A DNA stretch of 54,069 nt from NCBI GenBank assembly GCA_014799485.1, contig JAAVHY010000019.1, forward strand, positions 1 to 54,069. The letters are read 5' to 3'. Positions 41,076 through 54,069 of this stretch are shown here, piece after piece. Every line of letters begins with the position of its first letter. The stretch's first letter is position 1. The position numbers and the translations under genes were made by a program. The notes under the pieces were generated by a model that saw only the letters and a program-made list of their open reading frames with translations, did no database searches and was not told the origin of the DNA. Source of the DNA: Clostridiales bacterium. Lineage in GTDB: Bacteria > Bacillota_A > Clostridia > Oscillospirales > Oscillospiraceae.

Positions 41076-41104
41076 ATTATACCGTGATTTGTCCGTCCTG
41101 TCAA
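41076..41104 (-). promoter_or_regulatory. Promoter of the rpmH operon
   Basis: Minus-strand TTGACA (41104-41099) and TATAAT (41081-41076), 17 bases apart, a perfect match suited to a ribosomal-protein gene. Confidence 0.85.
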
Positions 41105-41196
41105 CAAAAAAACACCAATATTCTCGCAATATTCTTTTTTCGGCAGTCCGGCACAAGATGTTGTATTACATTATAAAAAAGAATTGGGAAAAGCCC

Positions 41197-41225
41197 TTGT
41201 TTCGCACCCTAAATTTTGGTATAAT
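41197..41225 (+). promoter_or_regulatory. Promoter of dnaA
   Basis: TTGTTT (41197-41202) and TATAAT (41220-41225) with 17-base spacing, about 40 bases before the dnaA start. The region 41105-41196 is AT-rich and carries no gene; I did not find convincing DnaA boxes in it. Confidence 0.8.
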
Positions 41226-41266
41226 AGGTTAGTTGTCATATTTCAATTTTTGGGAGGCTTGCGCCT

Positions 41267-42586
41267 ATGAAATCGGCCGCCGACATCTGGGAAAAAGTAA
41301 AAAGCCTGATGGAAGGCGGCATGACCGCCGTGGCCATCGACACCTGGTTTGGGGACGTGGAGGCCGTTGCCTTAGAGGACACCCGGCTGGTGCTGTGTGT
41401 GCCCACCGATTTCAAACGCAGCATCATCCGCACCCGCTTCCAGCCCGGGGTGGAGCAGGCCCTGCGGGAGCTGTTCTCCTTCGATGTGGACGTAGCCCTG
41501 CTGCTGCCGGAGGAACGGGACGCCTATGCCGCCCAGCGCTCTGCCCCCAGCTCCCTGGGAGGGGACGCGGAGCGGTACACCTTCGAGCGCTTCGTGGTGG
41601 GCTCCACCAACCGCTTCGCCTACACCGCCGCCAAAAAGGTGGCCGAGGAGCCGGGCGGGGCCTATAACCCCCTGTTTATCTACGGGCAGTCCGGCCTGGG
41701 CAAGACCCATCTGCTCCACGCCATCGCCAACCGGGTGCGGCAGGATCATCCCGGCTACCGCATCCTCTACGTCCAGAGCGAGGATTTCGTCAACGAGCTC
41801 ATCGGCAACCTGCGCCGGGGCATCGACATGCAGGGCTTCCGGGATAAATACCGCAGCGTGGACCTGTTCCTCATGGACGACGTGCAGTTCATCGCCGGGA
41901 AGGACTCCAGCGAGGAGGAGCTGTTCCACACCTTCAACACCCTGTACGAGCAGAAGAAGCAGATCGTATTCACCTCCGACCGGCCGCCCCATGAGATGCT
42001 CCGCCTGGAGCAGCGCCTGCGTACCCGCTTTGAGCAGGGCCTGCCCGCCGACATCCAGCCCCCCGACTACGAGACCCGCGTGGCCCTGCTGAAAAACAAG
42101 GCCGTGGAGCGGGGCATCTCCCTGCCCGAGCCGGTGCTGTCCTACGTGGCGGAGAACATCACCTCCAACGTGCGCCAGATCGAGGGGGTCGTCAACAAGA
42201 TCATGGCCTTCCAGGAGCTGATGGGGGAGCAGGTGGACATCGAGACCACCATCCGCGCCGTGCGGGACATCCTGAAGGCTAAAGAGAACTTCCTCCCCTC
42301 CGCCGACACCATCATCCAGGAGGTCGCCCGGTTCTATGAGCTGGACGCCGCCGCCATCCGCGGCCAGAGCCAGAACAAGGAGATCAGCACCGCCCGGAAC
42401 GTGGCCATGTACATCATCCGGGAGATGACCCAGCTCTCCCTGGCGGAGATCGGCCAGCAGTTCGGCGGCCGGCACCACTCCACCGTGCTCAACTCCATCA
42501 ACCGGGTGGAGAAGATGATGAAGGACCAGCCGGAAATGACGGAGATCATCCGGGATATCACCAACGCGGTGAACTCTGCGTATTGA
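41267..42586 (+). CDS. dnaA: Chromosomal replication initiator DnaA
   Basis: The 439-residue protein has the N-terminal DnaB-binding domain, a short linker (about 85-110), an AAA+ domain with Walker A GQSGLGKTHLL (Lys146) and Walker B LFLMDDVQFIAG, and the DNA-binding signature GGRHHSTVLNSINRVEK. It melts oriC in ATP form. Start at ATG 41267 after GGGAGG. It is followed by a 225-base gap holding DnaA-box-like sites and then dnaN. Confidence 0.98.
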   Translation: MKSAADIWEKVKSLMEGGMTAVAIDTWFGDVEAVALEDTRLVLCVPTDFKRSIIRTRFQPGVEQALRELFSFDVDVALLLPEERDAYAAQRSAPSSLGGDAERYTFERFVVGSTNRFAYTAAKKVAEEPGGAYNPLFIYGQSGLGKTHLLHAIANRVRQDHPGYRILYVQSEDFVNELIGNLRRGIDMQGFRDKYRSVDLFLMDDVQFIAGKDSSEEELFHTFNTLYEQKKQIVFTSDRPPHEMLRLEQRLRTRFEQGLPADIQPPDYETRVALLKNKAVERGISLPEPVLSYVAENITSNVRQIEGVVNKIMAFQELMGEQVDIETTIRAVRDILKAKENFLPSADTIIQEVARFYELDAAAIRGQSQNKEISTARNVAMYIIREMTQLSLAEIGQQFGGRHHSTVLNSINRVEKMMKDQPEMTEIIRDITNAVNSAY

Positions 42587-42811
42587 AAACATCCACATTT
42601 CTGTGACCTGTGCTGTGGAACCCTGTTGAATTAAATTCGGCCCATGCCTTTTCCGCGCGGGCTGTGCAGATTTTGTGGATCCTTCTGCGGACGCTCAAAG
42701 GGCTGTCATTCCAAGCGTTTTCCAAGTTTTCCACAGATTCCGCAGCCCCTGCGGACTACTACGAAATTCAAACCCTTCCTCTCCTGCGGAGGAGGGAGAA
42801 AGGAACCCGAT
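42587..42811. other. Probable replication origin (dnaA-dnaN gap)
   Basis: This gap holds four sequences close to the DnaA box TTATCCACA: ACATCCACA (42589-42597), TGTGGAACC (42614-42622, reverse), TGTGGATCC (42674-42682, reverse) and TTTTCCACA (42727-42735). Together with the gene order rpmH-dnaA-dnaN it marks oriC. The boxes are degenerate and the unwinding element is not obvious. Confidence 0.7.
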
Positions 42812-43930
42812 ATGAAATTTTCCTGCGAGAAAGCCATACTGCAATCCGCCGTCACCACCGCGGGACGGGTAGCCGCCCCCAAAAGCTCCATCCAGGCGCT
42901 GGAAGGCGTGCTCATCGAGGCGGACCGGGACGGGCTGAGCCTCAGCGGCTACAACCTGGAGACCGGGGTCATCACCAACGTCCCCGCCGAGGTCAAGGAG
43001 GGCGGCGCCATCGTCCTGTCCGCCCGGCTGTTCGGTGAGATCCTCCGGCGTATGCCGGACGATATGGTGTCCATTGGGACGGACGGCTGTTCCGTCCATA
43101 TCCAGTGCGGCCCCACCTCCTTTGACATCATGGGCAGCAGCGACGAGGACTTCCCCGAACTGCCCCGGGTGGAGGACGGGAACGGTCTGACCGTTGCCCA
43201 AGGGAGTTTGCGTTCCATGATCGGCCAGACCAGCTTTGCCGTCAGCGACAATGAGAGCCGTCCCATCCACACCGGCGCCCTGTTCGAGACGAACGGGGAG
43301 GAGCTGACCATGGTGGCGGTGGACGGCTACCGGCTGGCCCTGCGCCGGGAAAAGCTGCTGGGCCAGGATGCCCCCGGCAAGCTGTCCTTTGTGGTGCCCG
43401 GCGCCGCCCTCAATGAAGTGGAAAAGATCTGCGCCGACAGCGACGAGCCGGTGGTGATCACCCAGGGGGACCGCCACGTCACCTTCCAGATCGGCGGCAC
43501 CCTGCTGGTGGCCCGGCGTCTGGAGGGGGAGTTCCTCAACTACCGCCAGACCATCCCCCAGAACAACGCCATCGTACTGGAGGCGGACTGCGCCGACCTC
43601 CAGCGCTCCATCGACCGCGCCTCCCTCATCATCAACGACAAGCTGAAAAGCCCCCTGCGGTGCAAATTTGACGATGGCGTGCTGTCTATCACCTCCAAGA
43701 CCGCCATCGGCGCCGCTTTCGACACCTGTTCCATCGCCGGGGACGGCAAGGGGCTGGAGATCGGCTTCAACAACCGCTTCCTTATGGACGCGGTCAAGGC
43801 GGCCCCCGCCCAAAGGGTGCGGCTGGAGCTGAACACCGCCACCTCCCCCTGCCTCATCCTGCCCCAGAAGGGGGAGCCGGACAACTTCCTGTATATGGTG
43901 CTTCCCGTGCGGCTGCGGGCGGCGGAATGA
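42812..43930 (+). CDS. dnaN: DNA polymerase III beta sliding clamp
   Basis: The 372-residue protein shows three repeated clamp domains, with [20 protein letters not shown] at the start, [20 protein letters not shown] in the second domain and the C-terminal YMVLPVRLR. It encircles DNA as a dimer and binds polymerase. Start chosen at ATG 42812 (GGAGGGAGAAAGGA upstream); the longer frame lies in the origin. Confidence 0.97.
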   Translation: MKFSCEKAILQSAVTTAGRVAAPKSSIQALEGVLIEADRDGLSLSGYNLETGVITNVPAEVKEGGAIVLSARLFGEILRRMPDDMVSIGTDGCSVHIQCGPTSFDIMGSSDEDFPELPRVEDGNGLTVAQGSLRSMIGQTSFAVSDNESRPIHTGALFETNGEELTMVAVDGYRLALRREKLLGQDAPGKLSFVVPGAALNEVEKICADSDEPVVITQGDRHVTFQIGGTLLVARRLEGEFLNYRQTIPQNNAIVLEADCADLQRSIDRASLIINDKLKSPLRCKFDDGVLSITSKTAIGAAFDTCSIAGDGKGLEIGFNNRFLMDAVKAAPAQRVRLELNTATSPCLILPQKGEPDNFLYMVLPVRLRAAE

Positions 43931-43940
43931 AGAGGTCGCC

Positions 43941-44153
43941 ATGGGAGAAGAACACGTCAAAATCAGTACGGAATTTATCCGGCTGGACGCCCTTTTGAAA
44001 TTCGCCGGGGCGGTGGAGACGGGCGGCGAGGCCAAGCTGGCCATCCAGGACGGCGAGGTCAAGGTGAACGGCGAAACCTGCTCCATGCGGGGCAGAAAGC
44101 TTCGTCCCGGTGACCGGGCGGAGCTGGACGGCCTGGTGCTGGTGGTGGAATGA
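43941..44153 (+). CDS. yaaA: S4-domain RNA-binding protein YaaA
   Basis: A 70-residue protein with an S4 RNA-binding fold ([37 protein letters not shown]). It regularly lies between dnaN and recF in Firmicutes and has been linked to ribosome assembly. It overlaps recF by four bases. Confidence 0.92.
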   Translation: MGEEHVKISTEFIRLDALLKFAGAVETGGEAKLAIQDGEVKVNGETCSMRGRKLRPGDRAELDGLVLVVE

Positions 44154-45253
44154 CCGTCGATCAGATCACCCTGGACTTCTTTCGGAGCTACGTCCATCTG
44201 GAGACGTCCTTCGACCCCGGCGTCAACGTCATCGTGGGGGAAAACGCCCAGGGCAAGACAAATCTTTTGGAGGCCATCGCTTACCTGTCCTCCGCCTCCT
44301 CCCACCGGGCCCGGTATGACCGGGAGCTGATCCGGCATGGCGTGGATCACGCCTTTCTGAAAGGGTCGGTCACCAGCCGGGGGAGGGGCATTACCCTGGA
44401 AGCCGACCTCCACCGTGGGACGCGGCGGCAGCTGCGCTCCAACGGGGTGAAGCTGAAAACAGCGGGGGAGCTGTCCGGCATTTTGAATACGGTACTGTTC
44501 TGCCCGGAGGACCTGTACCTGATCCGGGAGGGGGCTGAGGCCCGGCGGCGGTTTTTGGACAGCTGCATCTGCCAGCTGCGCCCCCGGTACGCCCAGGCCC
44601 TGGCGGAATATAAGCGGCTGTACCAGCACAAGACCCGCATTTTGAAGGACAGCGAGCAATACCCCGGCCTGCTGGACACCCTGGACGACTTTTCCCTGCG
44701 GATGGCCCAGTGCGGGGCCGTCCTGATCCACTACCGGGCCCACTTTGTCAAACGGCTGGTGGAGACCGCCCCGGCCATCCACGCCGACTGCTCCGGGGGG
44801 CGGGAAAAGCTTGGACTGCGGTATGAGACGGTGTCCACCGTCACAGACCCGGAGGCCAGCCCCAAAACCCTCCTGCCCCAGCTATTGGCCCACCAGGAGA
44901 GCCACCGGGAGGCGGAAATCGCCGCCCGCGCCTGCCTGTCCGGCCCCCATAAGGACGAACTGGCGGTGGAGATCGACGGGAACCCGGCCAAAACCTACGC
45001 CTCCCAGGGGCAGACCAGGACGGCGGCGCTGGCGCTGAAGCTGGCGGCCCGGGACATCTTCCGCCAGGACACGGAGGAGTGGCCGGTGCTCCTGCTGGAC
45101 GACGTGCTCAGCGAGCTGGACCAGCGGCGTCAGGAGTTCGTGCTCAACCGCATCACCTCCGGCCAGGTGTTCATCACCTGCTGTGAGGAGGAGAAGCTGG
45201 CCAAACTGCGGGAGGGCAGGGCGTTCCATATCTCCGGGGGAAAACTGCTATGA
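44150..45253 (+). CDS. recF: DNA repair/replication protein RecF
   Basis: The 367-residue SMC-like ATPase has Walker [15 protein letters not shown], the ABC signature region around [11 protein letters not shown] and Walker [14 protein letters not shown]. It loads RecA at gapped DNA with RecO and RecR. ATGA start overlap with yaaA. Confidence 0.96.
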   Translation: MTVDQITLDFFRSYVHLETSFDPGVNVIVGENAQGKTNLLEAIAYLSSASSHRARYDRELIRHGVDHAFLKGSVTSRGRGITLEADLHRGTRRQLRSNGVKLKTAGELSGILNTVLFCPEDLYLIREGAEARRRFLDSCICQLRPRYAQALAEYKRLYQHKTRILKDSEQYPGLLDTLDDFSLRMAQCGAVLIHYRAHFVKRLVETAPAIHADCSGGREKLGLRYETVSTVTDPEASPKTLLPQLLAHQESHREAEIAARACLSGPHKDELAVEIDGNPAKTYASQGQTRTAALALKLAARDIFRQDTEEWPVLLLDDVLSELDQRRQEFVLNRITSGQVFITCCEEEKLAKLREGRAFHISGGKLL

Positions 45254-45765
45254 AACAGGAGAATACAGGATTTTTCCCATTTTTGAGATGTTACCACAGT
45301 TTGATCGCCTGGGGAATCTGCGCAGTTGTGGTGCTGATGACATTCTTTCAATGGCATCTGCCCGGAGATTTATGGATAATTGCCCTGATTTTCGGAATGC
45401 TTGTCAATCTTTTTCTTGTCTGCAAAAATAGGGAGCGTTACCCTATGCCGGGCAGATTTAAGGCTTTTGTGATCGTTGCTTTGATACTATCCGGGCTTTT
45501 TGCGTTCACAAATTTTTTCATATGCCTTTGGCCCCTTATGGATGGCAGTCCCCGGATTGTCGATGGAAACTATATTTTGGACTATAAGGGAACCGTTGTG
45601 AAATATATCACGGAACAGGAGTATCACAGGCTGAAATGTATTGAACAGAGGCTTTTTTCCGGGCATCTGCTGTTCTTTTATACAGGGACAATGTTTCTGC
45701 ATCTTCAATCGAAATTAAAGCTCCAAGTCTGGACACCGGAGAGAATCAAAAAGGGAGGCTTATAA
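45250..45765 (+). CDS. Membrane protein inserted between recF and remB
   Basis: A 171-residue protein that begins in the recF stop (ATGA) and ends directly before remB. It has two N-terminal transmembrane helices (about 17-57), a third near 72-95, and possibly one near 140-155. No family recognised. Base composition is noticeably AT-richer than recF and gyrB. Since recF-remB-gyrB are usually adjacent, this is a lineage-specific insertion into a core operon that preserved translational coupling. Confidence 0.6.
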   Translation: MKQENTGFFPFLRCYHSLIAWGICAVVVLMTFFQWHLPGDLWIIALIFGMLVNLFLVCKNRERYPMPGRFKAFVIVALILSGLFAFTNFFICLWPLMDGSPRIVDGNYILDYKGTVVKYITEQEYHRLKCIEQRLFSGHLLFFYTGTMFLHLQSKLKLQVWTPERIKKGGL

Positions 45766-46029
45766 GTGTACCTCCATTTAGGCCAGAACGTCATGGTACG
45801 CAACCAGGACATCATCGGTATCTTCGACCTGGACAACACCACCTGGTCCTTCCGCACCCGCCGCTTTCTGGAGCGGGCGGAGCAGGAGGGCCGCGTGATC
45901 GCCATAGGGGACGACCTGCCCCGCTCTTTCGTCCTCTCGGACGACCGGGAGGGGGCTCCCACAGTCTACCTGACCCCGCTCTCCCCGGCGGCGCTGTCCG
46001 CCCGGGCGGAGCGCAACAGCTTTGATTAA
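45766..46029 (+). CDS. remB: Extracellular matrix regulator RemB (DUF370)
   Basis: An 87-residue protein from GTG 45766. MYLHLGQNVMV, IIGIFDLDNTTWS and TRRFLERAEQEG match the DUF370/YaaB family. RemA/RemB relatives bind DNA and control biofilm genes in Bacillus. Its place before gyrB is conserved. GGAGGC ten bases upstream supports the GTG start. Confidence 0.85.
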   Translation: MYLHLGQNVMVRNQDIIGIFDLDNTTWSFRTRRFLERAEQEGRVIAIGDDLPRSFVLSDDREGAPTVYLTPLSPAALSARAERNSFD

Positions 46030-46050
46030 ATCAAAACAGGAGGATATGAA

Positions 46051-48461
<2,411 letters not shown>

Positions 48462-48475
48462 GGAGGTGACGCGCA

Positions 48476-50986
<2,511 letters not shown>

Positions 50987-50990
50987 ACCA

Positions 50991-51299
50991 ATGGGACATG
51001 AGGTTGAATCTATGCTCCTTGGCGCAGCTTGTGTTGGTGCAGGCGTGCTCATTCTTTGTCTGGCCAGGCCCTTGGAGGGAGGCATAGTTTTGATTGCTCT
51101 GCTCTTCCTCTTGGTGGGGGTAGTCTTTGTGGCCACGAGTGCAGTGATGCTCCGGGACAAGGCGAGGGCCAAACGGAAAGAGGAAGAACTCCGTGCGATT
51201 GAAAAAGAGTTGGAGCGATTGGAAGAGGAAAAAAAGGCCGGTCTGATCACTCGGGCGGAGTATAGGGCACGGCGGAAGGAGATCTGGAAGGATCAGTGA
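50991..51299 (+). CDS. Small membrane protein with SHOCT-like C-terminus
   Basis: A 102-residue protein with two transmembrane helices (about 9-27 and 33-53), a charged coiled region, and [20 protein letters not shown], which fits the SHOCT (short C-terminal) motif. It starts four bases after gyrA and overlaps rnhA. Function unknown. Confidence 0.6.
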   Translation: MGHEVESMLLGAACVGAGVLILCLARPLEGGIVLIALLFLLVGVVFVATSAVMLRDKARAKRKEEELRAIEKELERLEEEKKAGLITRAEYRARRKEIWKDQ

Positions 51300-51733
51300 A
51301 ACAAGTCACGTTATATACCGACGGCGCCTGTTCCGGCAACCCCGGCCCCGGGGGCTGGGGGGCCATCCTGATATATGGCCCCCACAAGAAGGAGCTCAGC
51401 GGCGGCGAGGTTAACACCACCAACAACCGTATGGAGCTCACCGCCGTCATCCGGGGGCTGGAAGCCCTCAACGAGCCCTGTATCGTGGAACTCTATTCCG
51501 ATTCCAAGTACGTCATCGACGCGCTGGAAAAGGGCTGGGCCAAGGGCTGGAAAGCCAGGGGCTGGGTCAAGTCGGATAAAAAGCCCGCCCTCAACCCCGA
51601 CCTTTGGGACCGGCTGCTGGCGCTGTGCGCCAAACACACCGTCAAGCTCCACTGGGTGAAAGGCCACGCCGAAAACCCCTATAACAACCGCTGTGATGAG
51701 CTGGCGGTGGGGGAGTGGAAAAAACTGAAATAA
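51296..51733 (+). CDS. rnhA: Ribonuclease HI
   Basis: The 145-residue protein has all acidic residues of RNase [18 protein letters not shown] (Asp), NRMELTAVI (Glu), [11 protein letters not shown] (Asp) and [17 protein letters not shown] (His, Asp). It removes RNA from RNA-DNA hybrids. GTG start overlapping the previous stop (GTGA). Confidence 0.94.
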   Translation: MKQVTLYTDGACSGNPGPGGWGAILIYGPHKKELSGGEVNTTNNRMELTAVIRGLEALNEPCIVELYSDSKYVIDALEKGWAKGWKARGWVKSDKKPALNPDLWDRLLALCAKHTVKLHWVKGHAENPYNNRCDELAVGEWKKLK

Positions 51734-51780
51734 ACCCTCGCGGAGAGCCGCGTAAAATAAAGAGAAAGAAGGAGAAAGAC

Positions 51781-52158
51781 ATGGGCAAGTTTGTGATTTC
51801 CAAGGCGAAGAACGGCGAGTACACCTTTAACCTGAAGGCGGGAAACGGGGAAATCATCCTCTCCGCCTCCGAGACCTACTCCTCCCTGGATAGCTGCAAG
51901 AACGGCGTGGAGTCCGTGCGCAAGAACTCTGCCGCCCACGTGGAGGACCAGACCAAGGAAGGGTACGAGACCCTGACCCACCCCAAGTTCGAGGTGTACA
52001 CCGACAAGGCAGGGGAGACCCGCTTCCGCCTCAAGGCCCGCAACGGCGAGAACATCGGCCGCAGCGAGGGCTACAAGGCCAAGGCCAGCGCCCTGAACGG
52101 CATCGCTTCTGTGGGTAAGAACGCCCCGGAGGCGGATGTGGTGGTCGAGGAGGAGTAA
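51781..52158 (+). CDS. YegP/DUF1508 protein with two repeats
   Basis: The 125-residue protein starts at ATG 51781 (AAGGAGAAAGAC before it). Two DUF1508 units are visible: FVISKAKNGEYTFNLKAGNG and FEVYTDKAGETRFRLKARNG, each ending in a GV/GI-S(V)-KN turn. The family is a small beta-alpha fold of unknown biochemical role. Confidence 0.88.
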   Translation: MGKFVISKAKNGEYTFNLKAGNGEIILSASETYSSLDSCKNGVESVRKNSAAHVEDQTKEGYETLTHPKFEVYTDKAGETRFRLKARNGENIGRSEGYKAKASALNGIASVGKNAPEADVVVEEE

Positions 52159-52167
52159 CGCGGGATC

Positions 52168-52323
52168 ATGGACGAGATCAAGTTCGACAAAGCGTTTTCA
52201 GAGTATCTGAATGAGGACTCGTATCTGAAAGCCAGCGACTGCATCTATGACCTTGCCCGGGCCGCGTTCGCCGCCGGATGGAAAGCGGCGCTGCACTCGG
52301 TACAGGCGGAATCAAAGGAATAA
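52168..52323 (+). CDS. Small protein, paralogue of 52604-52825
   Basis: A 51-residue protein, MDEIKFDKAFSEYLNEDS onward, with the motif AAFAAGWKAAL also seen (AFAAGWNAAM) in the gene at 52604. The start codon has a poor ribosome site (CGGGAT) but lies nine bases after the DUF1508 stop, so it may be coupled. Family not recognised; similar short helical proteins occur in phage-like and integrative DNA. Confidence 0.6.
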   Translation: MDEIKFDKAFSEYLNEDSYLKASDCIYDLARAAFAAGWKAALHSVQAESKE

Positions 52324-52327
52324 AGGG

Positions 52328-52356
52328 AAAGCCCCTCCCAGTCGGGAGGGGCTTTT
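52328..52356. terminator. Terminator after the rnhA-DUF1508 genes
   Basis: AAAGCCCCTCCC / GGGAGGGGCTTT, 12-bp perfect stem with T run; it can serve both strands. Confidence 0.88.
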
Positions 52357-52359
52357 CGC

Positions 52360-52515
52360 TTATTTTGCGTTCTTTTCCAGTTCTTCCAAGTGTTTTCTCA
52401 AGACGAGATTGATATAGCTGGAAACTGGGCGGTCATCATATTCAGCCTGTTCTTTGATTTTTAGATAAACGGGTTCATCAAGTGTAATACTGATTTGTAC
52501 CTTCAATGGTTTCAT
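52360..52515 (-). CDS. Ribbon-helix-helix-like small DNA-binding protein
   Basis: A 51-residue protein: MKPLKVQISITLDEPVYLKI begins with a beta strand typical of Arc/MetJ folds, followed by helices (PVSSYINLVLRKHLEELEK). ATG 52515 has AGGTG seven bases upstream. It is clearly AT-richer than adjacent core genes. It could be a free-standing repressor or an antitoxin without obvious toxin partner. Confidence 0.65.
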   Translation of the reverse strand: MKPLKVQISITLDEPVYLKIKEQAEYDDRPVSSYINLVLRKHLEELEKNAK

Positions 52516-52603
52516 AATTTTCACCTGCATATGTTATACCATTTTAGGCGATGGAATATTGACAAATGATATAGACTAATATATATTATCATAGGGTGAT
52601 ATT

Positions 52604-52825
52604 ATGAATGAAGTTGAATTTGACAGGGCCCTTTCGGATTTTTTGGATGATAATGAATGTGAAACAGCCAGTGAAGCCGTCTATCATCTGATCCGCATTG
52701 CATTTGCCGCCGGGTGGAACGCGGCGATGAAGTCCGACTTGAAAGAGGTTATGGACTCTGGCAGCGGAAATAGGGGAGGGCTGGCCGTGAGGCGAACGCA
52801 GAAACAGCTCACCAGCGCCCTGTAG
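52604..52825 (+). CDS. Small protein, paralogue of 52168-52323
   Basis: A 73-residue protein starting MNEVEFDRALSDFLDDNE with AIRxAFAAGWNAAM-like core (IRIAFAAGWNAAMKSD); the last 22 residues are unrelated to the paralogue. A weak GGGTGA precedes the ATG. It is separated from its paralogue by the ribbon-helix-helix gene on the other strand. Function unknown. Confidence 0.55.
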   Translation: MNEVEFDRALSDFLDDNECETASEAVYHLIRIAFAAGWNAAMKSDLKEVMDSGSGNRGGLAVRRTQKQLTSAL

Positions 52826-52886
52826 CCTTGAGCTGTTTCGTAGAGAGGCGCACGGTCAGCCCTCTCCAATCACACGGAGAAAAGCA

Positions 52887-52911
52887 AACCCCCGCCTGAC
52901 GGCGGGGGTTC
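52887..52911 (-). terminator. aspS terminator
   Basis: AACCCCCGCC / GGCGGGGGTT, 10-bp perfect stem with TGAC loop, directly after the aspS stop. Confidence 0.85.
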
Positions 52912-52914
52912 GTC

Positions 52915-54069
52915 TTATTCTTCTTCCGTTGCCGTGCAGGCAATATTCAGTTCGTCCAGCTGTTTTTGCTCCACAACGGATGGAGCGCCCATCATCAGGT
53001 CCTGGGCCCGCTGGTTCATTGGGAAGGGGATGACTTCCCGGATGGACTCCTCGCCGGTGAGCAGCATAATCATGCGGTCCACCCCGGGGGCGGCGCCCGC
53101 GTGGGGGGGCGCGCCGTAGGTGAAGGCGTTGTACATGGCGGGGAACTTGGCCTTCACGTCCTCCTCGCCCAGCCGCACCAGCTCGAAGGCTTTCACCATG
53201 ATCTCGGGGTCGTGGTTACGCACCGCGCCGGAGGCGGTCTCGTAGCCGTTGCACACCAGGTCGTACTGGAACGCGGTGATGGTCAGGGGATCCACCTCGC
53301 CCGCCGCCGCTTTCTTCAAAATATCCAGTCCGCCGTTGGGCATGGAGAAGGGGTTGTGGCAGAACTCCAGCTCGCCGCTCTCCTCGCCGATCTCGTACAT
53401 GGGGAAGTCCACGATCCAGCAGAACTGGTACTGCTCCTTGTCCATGTGGTTGGGGCAGAACGCGCCCAGCTTGGAGCGCAGCACGCCCGCGGTTTTCTGG
53501 GCCACGGCAAGCTTGCCGGCGGCCAGACCCACGAAGCAGCCGGGGGTCAGGCCCAGGGCCTCCACCACCTGCTCCTTGATGGGCTGGACGAACTTGGCGA
53601 TGCCGCCCACGATTTCCTTGTTCTCATCGTAGCGGAACCAGTAGGCTTTCTCCCCGGCCTGGACCTCCACGTCGGCGCACAGCTTGTCGATCTGCTTGCG
53701 GGTGCCCTCGAAGCCGGTGACCACCACGGCCTTGACGGTGTTGCCCTCGAAGGGGCCGAAGCCGCACCCGGCCAGCGGGGCGGTGGCGTCCTGGAGCAGC
53801 AGGTCGATGCGCAGGTCGGGCTTGTCGGTGCCATAGAGCTCCATGGCGTCGTTGAACTTGATGCGGCGGAAGGGGGCGGGGGTGACCCGGTTGTACACGC
53901 CGTACTTCTCAAACACGGGCACCAGCACCCGCTCCAGCACGGACAGCACGTCGTCCTGAGTGGCGAAGGACATCTCCATGTCCAGCTGGTAGAACTCGCC
54001 GGGGGTGCGGTCGCCCCGGGCGTCCTCGTCCCGGAAGCAGGGGGCGATCTGGAAGTACTTGTCGAAGCC
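52915..54069 (-). CDS. aspS: Aspartyl-tRNA synthetase, 3' part (5' end outside window)
   Basis: The frame runs off the right edge. It reads FRDEDARGDRTPGEFYQLDM (class II motif 2 region), then the bacterial GAD insertion (about 53300-53750) and motif 3 in PHAGAAPGVDRMIMLLTGEE. It charges tRNA-Asp. The presence of the GAD domain marks the bacterial type; whether it is discriminating or not needs the N-terminal part. Confidence 0.95.
   Translation of the reverse strand, partial: GFDKYFQIAPCFRDEDARGDRTPGEFYQLDMEMSFATQDDVLSVLERVLVPVFEKYGVYNRVTPAPFRRIKFNDAMELYGTDKPDLRIDLLLQDATAPLAGCGFGPFEGNTVKAVVVTGFEGTRKQIDKLCADVEVQAGEKAYWFRYDENKEIVGGIAKFVQPIKEQVVEALGLTPGCFVGLAAGKLAVAQKTAGVLRSKLGAFCPNHMDKEQYQFCWIVDFPMYEIGEESGELEFCHNPFSMPNGGLDILKKAAAGEVDPLTITAFQYDLVCNGYETASGAVRNHDPEIMVKAFELVRLGEEDVKAKFPAMYNAFTYGAPPHAGAAPGVDRMIMLLTGEESIREVIPFPMNQRAQDLMMGAPSVVEQKQLDELNIACTATEEE

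Noticed and set aside
42695..44782. 695-codon minus-strand frame over dnaN and recF
   Set aside because: Shadow of core genes; repetitive Gly/Val/Asp composition.

Overview
The window is a stretch of a Gram-positive, low-redundancy chromosome around its replication origin. The order rpmH-rnpA-yidD-yidC-jag on one strand, facing dnaA-dnaN-yaaA-recF-remB-gyrB-gyrA on the other, is the Firmicutes origin layout. The high GC of the core genes, a DUF6809-type gene, S-layer-homology and copper-amine-oxidase-like surface domains, and GH65 phosphorylases point to a gut Clostridia of the Oscillospiraceae (Flavonifractor/Pseudoflavonifractor-like). That placement is inference.

Layout. 1-250: end of a PHP-domain gene and a beheaded XRE regulator. 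450-2370: an operon of XRE regulator, ImmA/IrrE metallopeptidase and PIN-like nuclease under a near-consensus promoter. 2560-3050: a 46-bp tRNA-Val 3' end followed by one copy of a ~440-bp repeat whose inverted copy lies at 27.4-27.9 kb. 3.1-6.2 kb: a decayed arsenic locus (arsR, decapitated permease, Cys-rich protein) with three matching operator palindromes, and a MATE transporter whose leader carries two hairpins with the same 12-base loop. 6.2-20.2 kb: an alpha-glucoside island with an ABC importer, two GH65 phosphorylases, beta-phosphoglucomutase, a LacI regulator, a lipoprotein made of two near-identical 214-residue units, a beta-helix hydrolase and a discoidin-type binding protein. Three promoters share one 14-bp LacI-type palindrome, so the locus reads as one regulon: exported proteins bind and cut a polymer, oligosaccharides are imported, GH65 enzymes release beta-glucose-1-phosphate, and the mutase feeds glycolysis. 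20.2-25.0 kb: remains of a conjugative element (broken genes, excisionase, tyrosine integrase, cysteine-peptidase-like cargo). 25.2-27.4 kb: a large AT-richer membrane-anchored PIN-domain protein. 27.9-34.96 kb: a compact mobile element with large serine recombinase, XRE regulators, an S-layer-homology protein, FtsK-like translocase and HUH Rep protein. 35.0-35.35 kb: tRNA-Met, tRNA-Glu and tRNA-Val. 35.4-54.07 kb: core genome including hemZ-like, the origin cluster, rnhA and the 3' part of aspS.

The left 35 kb is accessory and mosaic; the right 19 kb is conserved core with one unusual membrane-protein insertion (45250-45765). No CRISPR array or rRNA gene was seen.
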